In this document: positions 1 through 11,643 of the stretch, one piece after another
Layout: every line of letters begins with the position of its first letter
How positions within the stretch are numbered: the stretch's first letter is position 1
Assembly (NCBI GenBank): GCA_015501075.1
Contig: JADNYJ010000026.1
Location: 124,001 to 188,000, forward strand
From: Gymnopilus junonius
Lineage: Eukaryota; Basidiomycota; Agaricomycetes; Agaricales; Galerinaceae
Direction of reading: 5' to 3'
Length of the DNA: 64,000 nucleotides
Notes under the pieces: generated by a model
Databases searched by the model: none
Told to the model about the DNA's origin: nothing
What the model saw: the letters and a program-made list of their open reading frames with translations, nothing else
Program-made: the position numbers and the translations under genes

Positions 1-251
1 CTGCATCGCGAAAAGCAAGCTGTCGAAAACCAAATATCAGACTTGTTTGCATTTTACTCAAAACACAAGCAGCCTGACATGGTAAGGTTCCTTCTCTATC
101 TTGCCTAGATGCTGCTCAAGTGAGTGCCTTGTAGCCCTTACAGACAATCAAATCAAATACCGGAGTCCCTCCGCGGCACATGCAGGATAAGCCTCGCGCG
201 AGTATTCCGAGGTCCCACCAGCGCCTTGTACCATATCCACATCAGAATTAA
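1..251 (+). CDS. 3' end of an unidentified coiled-coil gene (partial)
   Basis: The window opens inside an exon. It reads a charged helical stretch ending near AFYSKHKQPDM, interrupted at about 80 by a GT-AG intron (about 80-144, ending ttacag). The second exon gives a basic, Pro/Ser/Arg-rich tail ending RLVPYPHQN before the TAA at 249-251. A shorter reading that splices at the earlier ctag gives MLLK and a stop at about 124, so the tail is not certain. The 5' part lies outside the window and I do not recognise the family. The gene is convergent with the AlkB-type gene, whose stop lies only about 64 bp away. Confidence 0.45.
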
Positions 252-314
252 TCAATTATATACTATCTTTATGCAGTATTTATATATAATATAGATAGAT
301 AGAAATAAATAAAA

Positions 315-3300
315 TTAAGCGTGCCCAGGATTGATTTGACGGGCTGTCGCTGCAATGCGGAAGTTTTCAGGAACAACCGTATGCCTAGAAAAATGTATAA
401 GAGGCAAGAAGTCGTCAGGTTTTCAGTTCCTGCTTACTCATAATAGTCTTGAACACCCGCTCCATCCATCACGAGTATATCGCCCTTCAGGGTCGTTAAT
501 GACCAATGTTTAGGAGGGTCGAAGGATTGACTCACATGTCGGAGAACTATACTCAAAAGGATCCCCTTCTTTTCTCTGTAAGGGTCGTGGCGCGGATGGA
601 GGCGAAAATGCATCATAGCAGGTGATCCCATCGACAAACCAGCCACAAGCGGACCAAGTCCCACCTCGTTGTCGCTGTGAAACTTTCAAGAGTATCGATA
701 ATCTTGACAATTCTTTCGTAGCAGCGACACGTACAGACATTCTTTGCCTTTCCATATAGGCTGCGCTGAGATGTCTCTATCAGTGAAAGAATCACAAAGA
801 GAGTGTCATGGAAACGAACCTCAGAACTTCATTGAATTCGGCAGGAACGTTCAGTGCTTGCTTGATGCGCTTCTGGATCAATGCCCGCGCTTTCACAACA
901 GCTTCTGGCGCGGAATCAAACGACACGGTATTGGCATCGCCTCCGACGTACTATGAGAAGAGTATGAGGACATATTTCGTAGGCCTGACTTGATTGATCA
1001 CCTTATACGGTTCCCCCGCTACAGACATAATATTATTCAGTGATTCGCAATCCTAATCAACGTACACGCACAATTTTGTGAAAAGTAATTCGTCAGCAAG
1101 GCGCCACGACCTACACGTTTCGTGAGAAAAGGAATTGAGGGAGATGACGAGACATACATTTATGCTACACAACAGTTTTCTCAACAAAAGTCTTACAATT
1201 AATACTGAACAAATCACTCACTGCTCTCATCGGCCATCTACGAAATTTGAGTTTGCCAGACGCTGCCTGTATTTGGTATTCATGGAATATATCGTCCGCG
1301 TCCTTATGCCCCAAACGATTTCCAGATTGTATGTGGTGAATTTTAGCACTGTTATATCATGAGTTTATATTTGGCACAAGGAAGCTTGGTGTACCCATTG
1401 TGAGGTAATAAAAATGTGTGTAAGGTTCCTCTGCCACTTTCATGAAGGAAAGTGGTCGAAGGCAGGTGTACAATTTCTGCGTGCGCAATGACAGTTAGCC
1501 TCTTGAGATAAATATCTTAGTAGACGCTTGCCCGAAATGGTATTGACCGAGTGGGTTTGAAAATTCGTCGGCTGAGTTTGGTAAGAAAACTCGCTCGCAT
1601 TACGAATAGGGTATTGTAATTTGATGTCAGACTGCAAAACGGAGTAAAAATCGTAAATTACCACAACGCAATGAAGGCCTACCTGACACTCGCGATTCAT
1701 ACATTCCCATTTTTCCCATTTGTATCTTGGCGACAATGACATCAGGAGAAATAAACGTTAGGAATATTCTGGAGACATACCTGCAAGAAAGGCGGCCACA
1801 TTCACGGCAGTAAAAGCCTCTGGAAAAGGCGTAATTTGTTTCGTTGCCGTCGGAAATGAAAGATTGAGGAGGTGCAGGTTCAAGGCTTCCAAAGCCAGGT
1901 GGGATGGGTTTGGAAGGAGGGAGGATAAGAAAGTTGGGATGGTAATTAAGGTGAAGAGATAGGTATTGTCCATCGTCCTGTCTCCAAAAGCGCTTGCAAT
2001 CAGGGTTCAAGCAAACCCATGCTCGATCGAAAATCCTTAGGGAATGTTTGCAGCATAACTTGCAGGCTTCGACCAGGCTTTTCCTTTCCCTGTTCGATAT
2101 TTGCGGCGTTTTTAGAAGAAATAAAATGATAAGCCAACTCACGATATAATATCTGCAATATTGGCATTATTGACCAGAGTCAAGCTGCCCAAAGAAATGC
2201 CTGTTAATAGACGTTAGTGGCAATACTGAACATCGCACCTGTCAGATTTACAAGCTTCTGATTGATCTTCTGGAATTTAGTCAGATTTGCAACAATTTTG
2301 TTGGGACAGCATAAGGTTACCGGAAGAGTATCCATTGTAGGTAACTGATTCCATGTCGCCTTGGGTATCTCGCCCTAACACTATGTCAGATTATCTTAGA
2401 AATGACGAGTCAGATACGAACCCAGATTTCCAATGATTTCCTCTTTTTGATGCCACCAGGGTTGTCCCTATTCGAAGATGAGATAACAATAAAGAGTGAG
2501 ACACATTTAGATACCTGTTCCTCACACCATCGAAATGCGAATTTGAACCTGACGACACGGCCATTCTCGTTATCCGCCTGCTGGTATTCAGCTGTCAGAG
2601 CCATTAGATTGCAACAGACTCCAAGAAAAGGATACAACAAACCCCAGACGTGTGCAATAGTGTAAAATCCTAACACGGCGTACGTAACGCCTTTGGCCCT
2701 TAGATCGAAGGGGAAAAGGGCGTACTTATCATCCATTAACAAAGCAAGCGGCCGGCTATAAAAGTAGTTATTGAAAAGAGCTCGTATTGACTTATCGTGA
2801 GCGAGCTGATCGGTGGCTGGTTGAGAGCTGATGTGACCTCGAAAAGAATGCAGACTCTCAGCCTTGCCGCCTCTTGAACGCAAATTAGATGATTAAGGGC
2901 AGATAACACAAGGAGCCTACCCATGAGAGATTATTAAGCGTCCTCCATGTTCGAACATGTCGCGACTAGGGTGACATTAGACGATTACTTGAGATAAGGC
3001 CTCTATGAAATTGAAACAAACGTTGCAGGAAATGCGCCCAAAAGGTAGCCTTTGGCAACATCATGTGCAAAGTAAACGCCACCTTGATAACTACGGAACC
3101 AATCAAAAGACTCGCAAATTTCTTGTCGAGACTGTACAATATGGTTAGAAAAGTTATAATATCTATAATGGATACAAACCTCTGCCCAGATTGGAGGGAA
3201 TCTTCGCAGCGGTGGTTTCGGAAAACGGCAGAGACTATCATGACTAGGATAGGGTAGGTGGCTTAATATAAGCTCTTCTTTAATTTGCTCCGTCAAGAGA

Positions 3301-4891
3301 ACCAAAGGCGGCAGTTTTGGATCTAGTAGCTCAATCAAGTCAGGCGCTTCCAGTTTCGGTACACACTCCATTTCCCCATTTTGTTCTCCGTTTAAGAGAA
3401 CCATTGGCGACAACTTTTGATCTAGCGTCTGAATTGAGTCAGGGACTTTCAGCTTCATCACACACACCAATTCCTGGGTTTCTTCTTCGTTCTCATGTGT
3501 ATCGAATAGAACAGGCAGTGGGACAGAACGACATGCCTGACATGGCCCGATAGGCTCCTCCTTAATGGATACTTTCTGCCTTGCAATAGGAGTCGTCGTC
3601 ACGCCCGAAACCAAGAGGCTTCCAGCACTTTGAAATCCATCAGCCGCATATGCACTGTCCACCTGTAATGTTGATTCCACCTTGACACTTAGATCTGGCT
3701 CGACTATCATGCTTTCTACCAAGGTGCCCGGATCCCCTGCAACCTGAGGCCATTTTTGCGTCACGCGCTTGGATGAACGTACTTTTTTCCGTCGCAAAGA
3801 TTTTGTCCTTTGAGCGTTCGTTGAATTTGCGTATTTTTGAGGGCCATTCAGTTGGATATCAACATCGACATCGACTGGTCCATCACACGTTAAAGCTGGT
3901 GGTCTGGTCTCTTGGACAACGAAGCTATCTGATGGTATTTCCGCTTTCAAAGGCGTGGCCTGACCATGAGTTTGGACAAATGTCGAGGAAGATGCGGTTT
4001 CTGTCCCAATTGTCTGGGAAGAGATAGCATTGACTGCCGATACTTTGTTGTTTTTTTTGAAGTGAAATTTAGAGTATGTACTTCTTTGCCCGGAGGTTGA
4101 ACCCTGTACAATCGGCTGTAGCGCAGCAACCGGATTCTTCAGAGAAGAGCTCGATTTTGCTCGACTTTCTGGTACCGATGGGGGGCTAGGATTCTTCGCA
4201 AGTTGTTCCACTGGTTTACTGGAGCGCTTTTTAAAGCAACGGTCATCTGAGAAATTCGAAAACCTCTTCTTGGGGTTATTGTTCGAAGCATGCATTGCTC
4301 GAGACGCTGAGATAGTATCACGGGTTGTTGGTAAGGACACCGAGTTCAATGGCGAGTCATAATTTTCTTTTTTGATGGTCTTTTTATACCGTGAACTATT
4401 GAAGACATGCTTTTCCGAGACGTGCGAAGTCAGAGTATTTGTTCTTTTTCTTATTTCTGACGTCGTGGGATCAGGTAAGGCAAGCAAGGCTCTCCGGCAA
4501 CTACTATCATTGAGGATTTCCTCGGCTTCCCCTTTATTCTTCCTGGAAAATAGTGGCCAATAAAAGTTGAGAAAAAGAGCAAAATGATTGACCCGAACGT
4601 GCCCCTCTGCGGTAACACGGCGCTTTATGACCTTCCATGCAGCGTGAGTTAACCAAGCTTGGACAGCTTTGACCTGTTTAGATGTCAGACGACTTGAAAA
4701 TAACTTGGCTTGATGCGTTCACTCACTCCATTTGCTTCATTTTCAATGCGAGCAATAATATCATTCAAATAATTCCCTCGTTGGAATGGTCTTTGTCCCT
4801 CGGGGTTCATCCCATAAAGAGTTCGGAAGATACTAGAGAGTGGTTCATCTTTCAGGATGTCTGTGTCGTCCCAGGACAGTGGAATTCTCAT
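315..4891 (-). CDS. Large multi-domain AlkB-family 2OG-Fe(II) dioxygenase
   Basis: Many exons join into one protein of roughly 1,000 residues. From the N terminus: a short conserved segment (start MRIPLSWDDTD, 4891); a helix-rich exon; a long Ser/Thr/Lys-rich disordered region (about 3260-4480); a conserved globular part with CESFDWFRSYQGGVYF and, after splicing, GGRLIISHGGGKAESLHS (about 2410-3200); a Cys-rich zone with CKLC, CLNPDC, CRECGRLSC and KWEKWECMNREC (about 1690-2100); then the C-terminal AlkB fold. The AlkB part keeps the iron-binding H-x-D (HSDNE, codons near 671-679), GLGPLVAGLSMGSP, GDILVMDGAGVQDYYE and the distal His/Arg motif HTVVPENFRIAATARQINP. AlkB enzymes oxidatively demethylate nucleic acids or proteins with 2-oxoglutarate, Fe(II) and O2; the substrate here is unknown. 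Some central splice junctions are unresolved. Two separate genes are possible, but frames and domain order fit one. Confidence 0.75.
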
Positions 4892-5043
4892 ACTGATGCA
4901 AAAATCATGCCGAGGACGAGGCGAGTGGTGGTGAGATATTTGTTGCCAACAATGTCAACTATTAGTTATAAGATGAAAGATGACAATAATTATTGGCAAT
5001 GTGATTATGTGAAGAGTGAATTCAGAAGGGCACGGTCTTCTTA

Positions 5044-5053
5044 ATCACGTGAT
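5044..5053. promoter_or_regulatory. Palindromic CACGTG box between the AlkB gene and ATP16
   Basis: ATCACGTGAT is a perfect 10-bp palindrome lying 92 bp before the ATP16 start and about 155 bp before the divergent AlkB-gene start. It fits the RTCACRTG site bound by Cbf1-type bHLH factors in fungi. Binding is inferred from sequence only. Confidence 0.4.
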
Positions 5054-5142
5054 ACAAGAGAATGTTATGTAGCGGACTCTTAACCCGGATGTTGCCGAGA
5101 TTTCCTCGTAGCTGTACGGAGCGGCCTTTGTCACTGCACAAA

Positions 5143-5791
5143 ATGGCCTCTCTTAGACTCCTCTCCTCTGCCGCGCGACGGGCCACGACGTTCTCTGTCG
5201 TGCGACGTGGATATGCTGATGTTAGCGACAAGCTTTCTCTTTCTTTAACGCTCCCCCATAAGGTGTGGGTTTTCATGCGCGCTTATAACATCATCGTTCA
5301 TTTCGTCGTATGCTAGACCATCTTCAAATCGCAAGATGTTGTCCAGGTCAACATCCCAGCTGAGTCAGGGGACATGGGTATCCTGTCGAATCACGTTCCT
5401 TCAATCGAGGCACTCCGTCCTGGTGTTGTTGAAGTCATAGAGTCCAACGGATCTCAGAAATTTTTCGGTTAGTCACTTTTCATTTACCACAAATAGAGTA
5501 CAACTTGACCTCAGCCTACAGTCTCGAGCGGTTTCGCTACTGTTCACCCCAACAATAAACTCACGATTAACGTCGTAGAAGGTGCTTCTCTGGAGGAATT
5601 TTCACTGGAGGTATGGTTTATATTCGATAATCCAACCAAACATGTTCCTGACGTGGGTACAAAAGGCTGTCCGCTCTAATTTGCAAGAGGCTCTCAAAAT
5701 TGCTTCAGGAAATGGCTCTGAAGCGGAAAAGGTGGAGGCTCGCGTCGAGGCCGATGTTTATGAGGCAATTCAAAATGCTCTTGCAAAGTAG
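5143..5791 (+). CDS. ATP16: ATP synthase F1 subunit delta, mitochondrial
   Basis: Four exons encode a precursor of about 165 residues. The N terminus is an Arg/Ser/Ala-rich mitochondrial presequence (MASLRLLSSAARRATTFSVV followed by RRGYADVSDKL). The mature part has the epsilon/delta beta-sandwich: QDVVQVNIPAESGDMGILSNH, then VPSIEALRPGVVEV, the FATVHPNN strand and NVVEGASLEEFSLE. The C-terminal helical hairpin (VRSNLQEALKIASG to EADVYEAIQNALAK) follows. This subunit sits in the central stalk of the mitochondrial ATP synthase and couples rotor turning to F1 catalysis. Length and order match the fungal family. The start is the first ATG giving a presequence. The gene is divergent from the AlkB-type gene, with about 250 bp of shared promoter, and convergent with the glutathione gene. 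Confidence 0.93.
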
Positions 5792-6171
5792 CGGACCTCA
5801 GCTAGATCGATTTACAAAAGCTAGAATACCTATTATTTTCATCGAACAGTTACTTTGGAATTGGAACGTCAGGGTGTGCCTCCATTGTTTTTGCGACCAC
5901 CAAGTTGAATGTTAGCAAGGCGATGATTTACATGCTTTGTTCTATATTGCACTTCCCTGATCAGTCTTTTTCCCCCTCCCTACGATCTGTAGGCAGTAGG
6001 ACGTTCACCTAATGCAATGTAAAAGGTTTCTCCATGTGTTTTTCAGGGCCAATTCTCGCCAAAACTTAAAAGGGCTTGGTGTGTACTTATACATCTCTGC
6101 ATCGTGATGTTATGTTATAAGTTTGCTAGGTTACTGGCGCCTTAAAAATGAAATAAGGATATTTAAGCAAT
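5792..6171. other. Convergent intergenic region
   Basis: This 380 bp stretch holds the 3' ends of ATP16 (+) and the glutamate-cysteine ligase gene (-). It is AT-rich with short T- and A-rich runs that could direct 3'-end formation on both strands. I see no coding potential or RNA gene. Confidence 0.6.
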
Positions 6172-8907
6172 CTACAGTCCAATAGAACCACGGTCCTTAT
6201 TTCCACCTTCATAACAAGCAGGAAGGAAGTCAGGCGCAGTTCTAACACCACGCTCACTGGCAACATATTTAAGCTTCAAAGAAAAAGTTAAAGTTGAACG
6301 TAAAGATCTTACATTTCGTCAACTGCTACAAGGAGGTCATAATTTATAATTTGCGAAACGACTGAATCCTTCTTGTAATCCGTATGTGACGTAACAAAGT
6401 TGCGGATCCATGCAGCAGCGGTCAGAAGTCTCCCTATTTTCTAGTCAGTGACAGTTTGCAATAGTGAAAATTTGCTGACCATCTGAACGACGTCTAATGA
6501 GATCCAGATATTTCTGGATGCGCTCCTTATGGGGCGGTTCGAGGTCCAAAGTATCAAGATACGCATCTACCAAAGGTAATAGACCAGGGAAGTTGCCGTC
6601 CTAGTTAGGACTAGTCAACGGCATAACTCCTGTGAGGGATGTATATTCCACTTTACCTTGCCATTCATGATCTCTTTCATGGTCATTTCTTCGTACTCCT
6701 CGTCCACGGGTGGACGATTGTCTAGACCAGTTTCAGGTGGAGGGACTGGCGGGAAACAATTTCCCAACTTTTTCTCCTTCTTCCCGGGAGAACCGTCCAC
6801 AGGTGAGCTCGTGCCAGAAGTGGATGCAGCGCTGGATGTCCCACTTCGAGGAGTGGTATAGACATCTTTCCGGAAGTAAAATTTGCCTGATGTAGATGCA
6901 CCTCTCTTTTGGGCTCTGCCCATGTTCACGTCAACCTGGTAAACGGTCTGCACTGATAGTTCAACCGAAATATTATCTTGCGACTTACTTTGGATATAGG
7001 AATGTAGAAATTGAGGTTGAAGCTGAGGATCGCACGAGAAAGAAGGACAATGAAAACAGCGAAAGCAGCATTTTCAAAATCGGTCATTTGAACTTCCATG
7101 CTTCGGAATTCCACCCTCCATCCTATTCCTGAGTTGGGAGGAGGGGGCTTGAAACGCAGGGTCTGCCAATTCGTCGACTGGATATTCTGGAGAGCGGACG
7201 CAGTGTCTGTAAGGAGATCTTCCAACCAAAAGCTTCAACTTACCTCAAAGTGATCGCTACTGGAGGTATCGTCCTGGTCAATTGTCTCGGAGAAAATCAC
7301 CAAAGGATCACGAATGAAGAGGTGAGATATATGCTTTGACAACAGGTCGTCGAGTCCTTCGAAAAATATGAATTTAAAAAGCCTTTTCCTCATAAAATAT
7401 CTTACCATGTTTTCTTAAACGGTCATAGATTCCTTCGTCGTAGGGTAAGGGATTGTCGTTATACTCCGGTCGATTCATCCAATCTTCAGATAGGTAAAGG
7501 TCGACACTATCATAACGAGACTTCGGAATCCGGAAACGACTCTCTTTCAATGGCTGGGAAATTTTATAAATGGGTTATAATCTCGTAAAAATCAACTTGA
7601 AAACCAGTCACCTTCAGTCCACGCTCTTCTTCTGTGCGGTCGTCCACGCTTCCTGCAATGACATTCCATCGACAATCGACATCCGCTAAATATCCGCGAT
7701 AGAGAGGGCTCGCAGCGGTAAGCGCTAGCTAAACTTAGCTCGTGAGTCAAATCATCCTTTGAAGAGATAGAGCAAATTACAAGTATAGGACCAATAGGTA
7801 TTAAGCCGTCGTACATTCTTCTTGCGTCCTTGACATTGCACGCTTGGAATGTTAGTTGAAGACAACAGCACCCCATCCCAAAACCCATCGCATCCAAATA
7901 TATATGATCGGGTAACGCTGCGCCTTGCTTAGCCTCTAGGAATCCTAGATCAGAAGAGGGCAACCGACGAGCCTTAGGGATGTAGTACCTGGGTCTTCTG
8001 GGTATAAATTACGATCCCATGGTATTGTGGGGTCAATGAATGGGTGTGGTGTGTTATCGTCTACGAAAATAGGAAGATTAATCGCAACCTTTGATCCTCT
8101 GCGACGTCTGATATTGGCCGTGAGTGTTCTAAGATATGATATAAATGCAACGACATCAAAAGATAAGATAAGATATGCTGACGGAAATCGTGCATGGGGA
8201 TTGGTGATCTCTTCAGGCAAAAATAAACTATGGCTTGAGACGGCATCTGACGGGTCGAAGTATGGTTCAGTGAACTGGCCAGGGGCCCCCAATCTTGGAA
8301 ATGAAGTAAATGTCATAGGAACTTCATTTGGTTTGAGATGCTTCCGTGCAAGATTCCTCCTGTGATTGATGAGCACAAGTTCATGTCTAACAACGCCATA
8401 CACACCTATAACGCATATTGCTCTCCACTGATAAGAGGTCAGGTATGGCGCCAGTGTAGGGAGCACCAGGGGTGGATTCGAGCATATATCGCCCATATTC
8501 AGGATGGAATTTAGGAACGGCGATGCTTATAACAGATTCTTAGACAGTCCATGGATGGACTTGTCGACACATGGACATTACCTCTTTGGACAATCGGCAG
8601 AGATATCTTCGACAATGGCGCTCAGCTTTGCCAGTATCTCGGTTTGCCTTAAAGATAATTTGGCATTCTTCTCCTTGTCATCGAAGGAAACGACCATGTA
8701 TTCAATCTAAGCACGGAAATGAGAATCGTTGAGCGCCAGCATAATAAAAAAACTCACCTCGTCGCCCCAGAGCAGTTCATCGCCTTGCCTATCCTTTAAT
8801 TGATCCCAGATGTGCAAGAACTGTGTTATCCCGTGTGTCCTGACGTGATCGGCATATTTTTTGGCTTCATCCCAAACAAGTGGCGTTCCAAGATATAAGA
8901 GGCCCAT
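6172..8907 (-). CDS. GSH1: Glutamate-cysteine ligase catalytic subunit
   Basis: This is the first, rate-limiting enzyme of glutathione synthesis, joining L-glutamate and L-cysteine with ATP in the cytosol. The start exon reads [20 protein letters not shown], with the family's usual GxPLxWDE opening. Inner exons carry [15 protein letters not shown], one of the best-conserved GCL motifs, then [25 protein letters not shown] and KFYFRKDV. The C-terminal part reads [42 protein letters not shown] and [10 protein letters not shown]. The protein ends [15 protein letters not shown]. The estimated length, about 650-700 residues over many short introns, is normal for fungal GCL. Splice sites were inferred by frame and homology. 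The upstream region holds an AP-1 type box. Confidence 0.93.
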
Positions 8908-9459
8908 AGAGAAATGGGATCGGAAAAAACCAAACCGTTATCTGGAATGGTGGTTGGTGGGGATTTCCAGCAGAACGAGAGTAAGGTTGTATTATGGTAG
9001 GAGGATCTCAGGATGTAGAGTACGTTAGTCAAAAATCCGTCTTTGTAAGGAGCCGGATTGCTAATAATTACAAGTAATCTTTCTATCCATGCGGGATCCG
9101 TTCTCGATCGGGCCGACTAGAAAAACCGCAATAATTCAGACGCGGAACTCCTTGCCGGAACAAGTGTTTCGTCAGTCCTAGGGAGAAAGCATGTTGAGGA
9201 TGGATGTCTTGCGAAGTTTCGACATTGTCAACGCACCATTTCTGCTAGGAATCACGACATCAAGCCTTAAATGAACCACTGAAGACTTACAGCAGCTTAA
9301 TATACAATAACTTAGCTCGGCAGTGATCTCATTTATCTTATCTACGTTAAATCTGGCCTTCAGTGCATAAGGCACGCTTCCTCTTGACATACTTATATAT
9401 GATATCCAGGTACACGGGTGGTCGAATAAAACTCTGAGTATTGGGAATCAGTCACAAGG
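8908..9459. promoter_or_regulatory. GSH1 upstream region with AP-1-like boxes
   Basis: About 550 bp separate the GSH1 start (minus strand) from the ATG6 stop (minus strand). TTAGTCA at 9025-9031, read on the plus strand, lies about 120 bp before the GSH1 ATG; this heptamer is the Yap1 response element described for yeast GSH1. An imperfect palindrome ATTAC-AA-GTAAT lies at 9067-9078. I found no coding region between these sites and the ATG6 stop; short open frames here lack family features. Confidence 0.4.
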
Positions 9460-11196
9460 TCAGCCGTTGGCGCCATTGGTCGCCCACTTCAGGCATATCT
9501 TCAGGGCCAACAGTACATGCCGAAGCGAACGAGTCCATGCTTCTTCTTGGTTAAACTGCAATTTGATCGACACATCGCCAATTTTATCTCTTGAGATCCT
9601 GTCACCTGCAGTCAGTTGATACCAAGACGTGTCTTTCAAGACATACTGGTGAGGAAAATCAACGCCCGGATCTTGAGACTTGATGTGCTCCATAAGATGC
9701 TTAAGACAGTCAAGAAAGGCGACCATGGCGATGTCGAACCGACGATTGTGCAGCAAGCGGCCGAAATGAAGGTCACCCGATCCATAGAGTTCATAGTTAG
9801 CTTTGTCACCAGTGGTCTTCTCGATCCTTGAGAATGAGCCCATTGGCACTAATCGATGACTACGAAGAAATCAATATTTCAAAACGACTGATGGCAGAAA
9901 GAAATTAGAATGCGAACTTCTCAAAAGTATAATCGAGCTTCCGAGCAATTGTGTATAAAAGAAGGAGAGTTTGTCCCCACGCTGCATTAATTTCGGCCCA
10001 TTCCACCTTAGATAAAGGATGTAGGAATTAGTAACCTGAAAGGCGAAATAGGTCATGGACTGACAGGCACCCCAGGGACTCGGCCAAGTCTAAGGCCATT
10101 TATCGTTCCGAATACTCCATCGTGACCAATGCAAAATGCGTCGTTGTATACATTTGTCCTTTCCAGTTTCTCGAGTGTTGCTACTCCGGCGGCATATGCA
10201 GCACGAAGAGATGCTAATTGGGAAACCTGCTGTTCTGCTCCTAAAGTATGGTCGTTATAAGTACGCCAAAACCTACCTCACAGTCAGCGAGCAGAAAGTA
10301 TATGCAAGATGAAGAAGGAACGGACTCGGCTTCCTCGGCCTCTAGGGCTCTTTCACTTAGTTCTAGTTGGCGCAACTCAAAATCCAGTTGTTCTCTCTCC
10401 CGTTCAGCTTCCTTCAGTTGTTCAATGGCAGTGTCCTCTTCTTGCTTCAACTTCTCAATCTTCCTCTCAGCTTCTTCTTTCGAAATGCCTTGAGACTCCC
10501 TTTCCCTCTCTTTCCGGACTTCCTTTTCAAAAGCAATGTAACCATCTCGCTCTTTCTTTGTTTCGTCGAGTTTCTTTTGCAAATTGGTTAACAAAATCTG
10601 CGTACACTCGGCGCATAGTGGATGGTCGATCTCTGTCCTAGTGGACAGTAAATTGAACAGACGAGCAGTTGATCGGAGATGATGTGATAGCGGCGATGGA
10701 TTTGTCTGGTCCTGTTCCACAAGTCGATTTGTGTTTTCGTCAACTCTGTTATCCTTCGGCGCACTAGTGCTGGATTTTGACGTGCCGCGTTTAGATACAA
10801 GCGAGGGGGACGGGATGTTGTGAATAACACTGTCCTGCAGGAGTACGAAAGACTCGGTGGGAGGTGGAGCTCGCTGAGCTTGTTTGCCTTGAGCACGCGG
10901 GGACAAAGGGGTAGATACAGATTTGTTAGACAAAAAAGATGACTTTGCGTGTTGCTGCAATGCCTTCGATGCAGAAGTTTGCTCGGAAATGCTCCTTTCT
11001 GATATCTTTGAGGGTTTTGTCGGTATCGAAGATGAGGGCAGGGTCGCCACGATCATGTCATAGGCAGAAGGTGCCAAATCGACAAGCGAGGCATCTATCT
11101 GGCCAGAATTTATCAAGGCATGCGGAAGCGAAGCATAGCATTATAATATACCTGAAGAGGTTCTTTACACTGCTGGCAAACGGGCCCAAAGCTCAT
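9460..11196 (-). CDS. ATG6: Beclin-1/Atg6 autophagy protein
   Basis: This is a subunit of the class III PI3-kinase (Vps34) complexes acting in autophagosome formation and vacuolar sorting. Exon 1 reads [15 protein letters not shown], the N-terminal CxxC pair of the family, and splices into [16 protein letters not shown] disordered Ser-rich stretch follows, then [20 protein letters not shown] and a long charged coiled coil (about 10310-10600). The C-terminal BARA domain includes [20 protein letters not shown], the conserved [30 protein letters not shown], the [14 protein letters not shown] segment and [20 protein letters not shown]. It ends [10 protein letters not shown]. Domain order is complete and no lesion is visible. 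It is divergent from the caspase-like gene, with about 450 bp between the starts. Confidence 0.93.
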
Positions 11197-11643
11197 CCTT
11201 ACCGTGGTCGTTAGTGGTCAGGAGGAAGGTAAACGCTGACGTAATCGAGGCATTGCGTCGAACTCGAATGTGCTTGTGCTTACGGCTAACTTACTTGCTC
11301 TATTCTGACAACATGCGCCCCAAGGATACTATAATATATCCCTGACACTCAAGGTCCTGTCTGGAGAGTCATATTACGCCGCATCATCTCACACTAAATG
11401 CGACTCTCATTCGAAATTTATATCTAGACTTGGTTAACGAAACTTCAAGTTGAACTAAAGAGGATATCACAATCGTTTGCACTACTCGATCTCGCAGCAA
11501 GTGCTTATGAGGCCAAGCGGCCTCGTAATCATGCTATGCACGCTCCCTCTTCGCCTTGTCCGCAACCTCTCCTCTCGTTCAACTTCAAGTTGGAGTTCGG
11601 TTGCTCAAACCCAGAATCCTCTTGAGAGGAAGACGCGCTACAG
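11197..11643. promoter_or_regulatory. Divergent promoter region, ATG6 / caspase-like gene
   Basis: This 447 bp region lies between two divergent starts. It has several short open stretches just before 11644. An in-frame TGA shortly upstream of the ATG argues against a longer single-exon N terminus, though a 5' exon ending at tacag/ATG cannot be excluded. I see no recognisable motif beyond general AT-rich sequence. Confidence 0.35.

Noticed and set aside
1135..1362. Plus-strand open frame of 75 codons
   Set aside because: It lies antisense inside the AlkB-type gene, between exons that read well on the minus strand, and has no recognisable feature.
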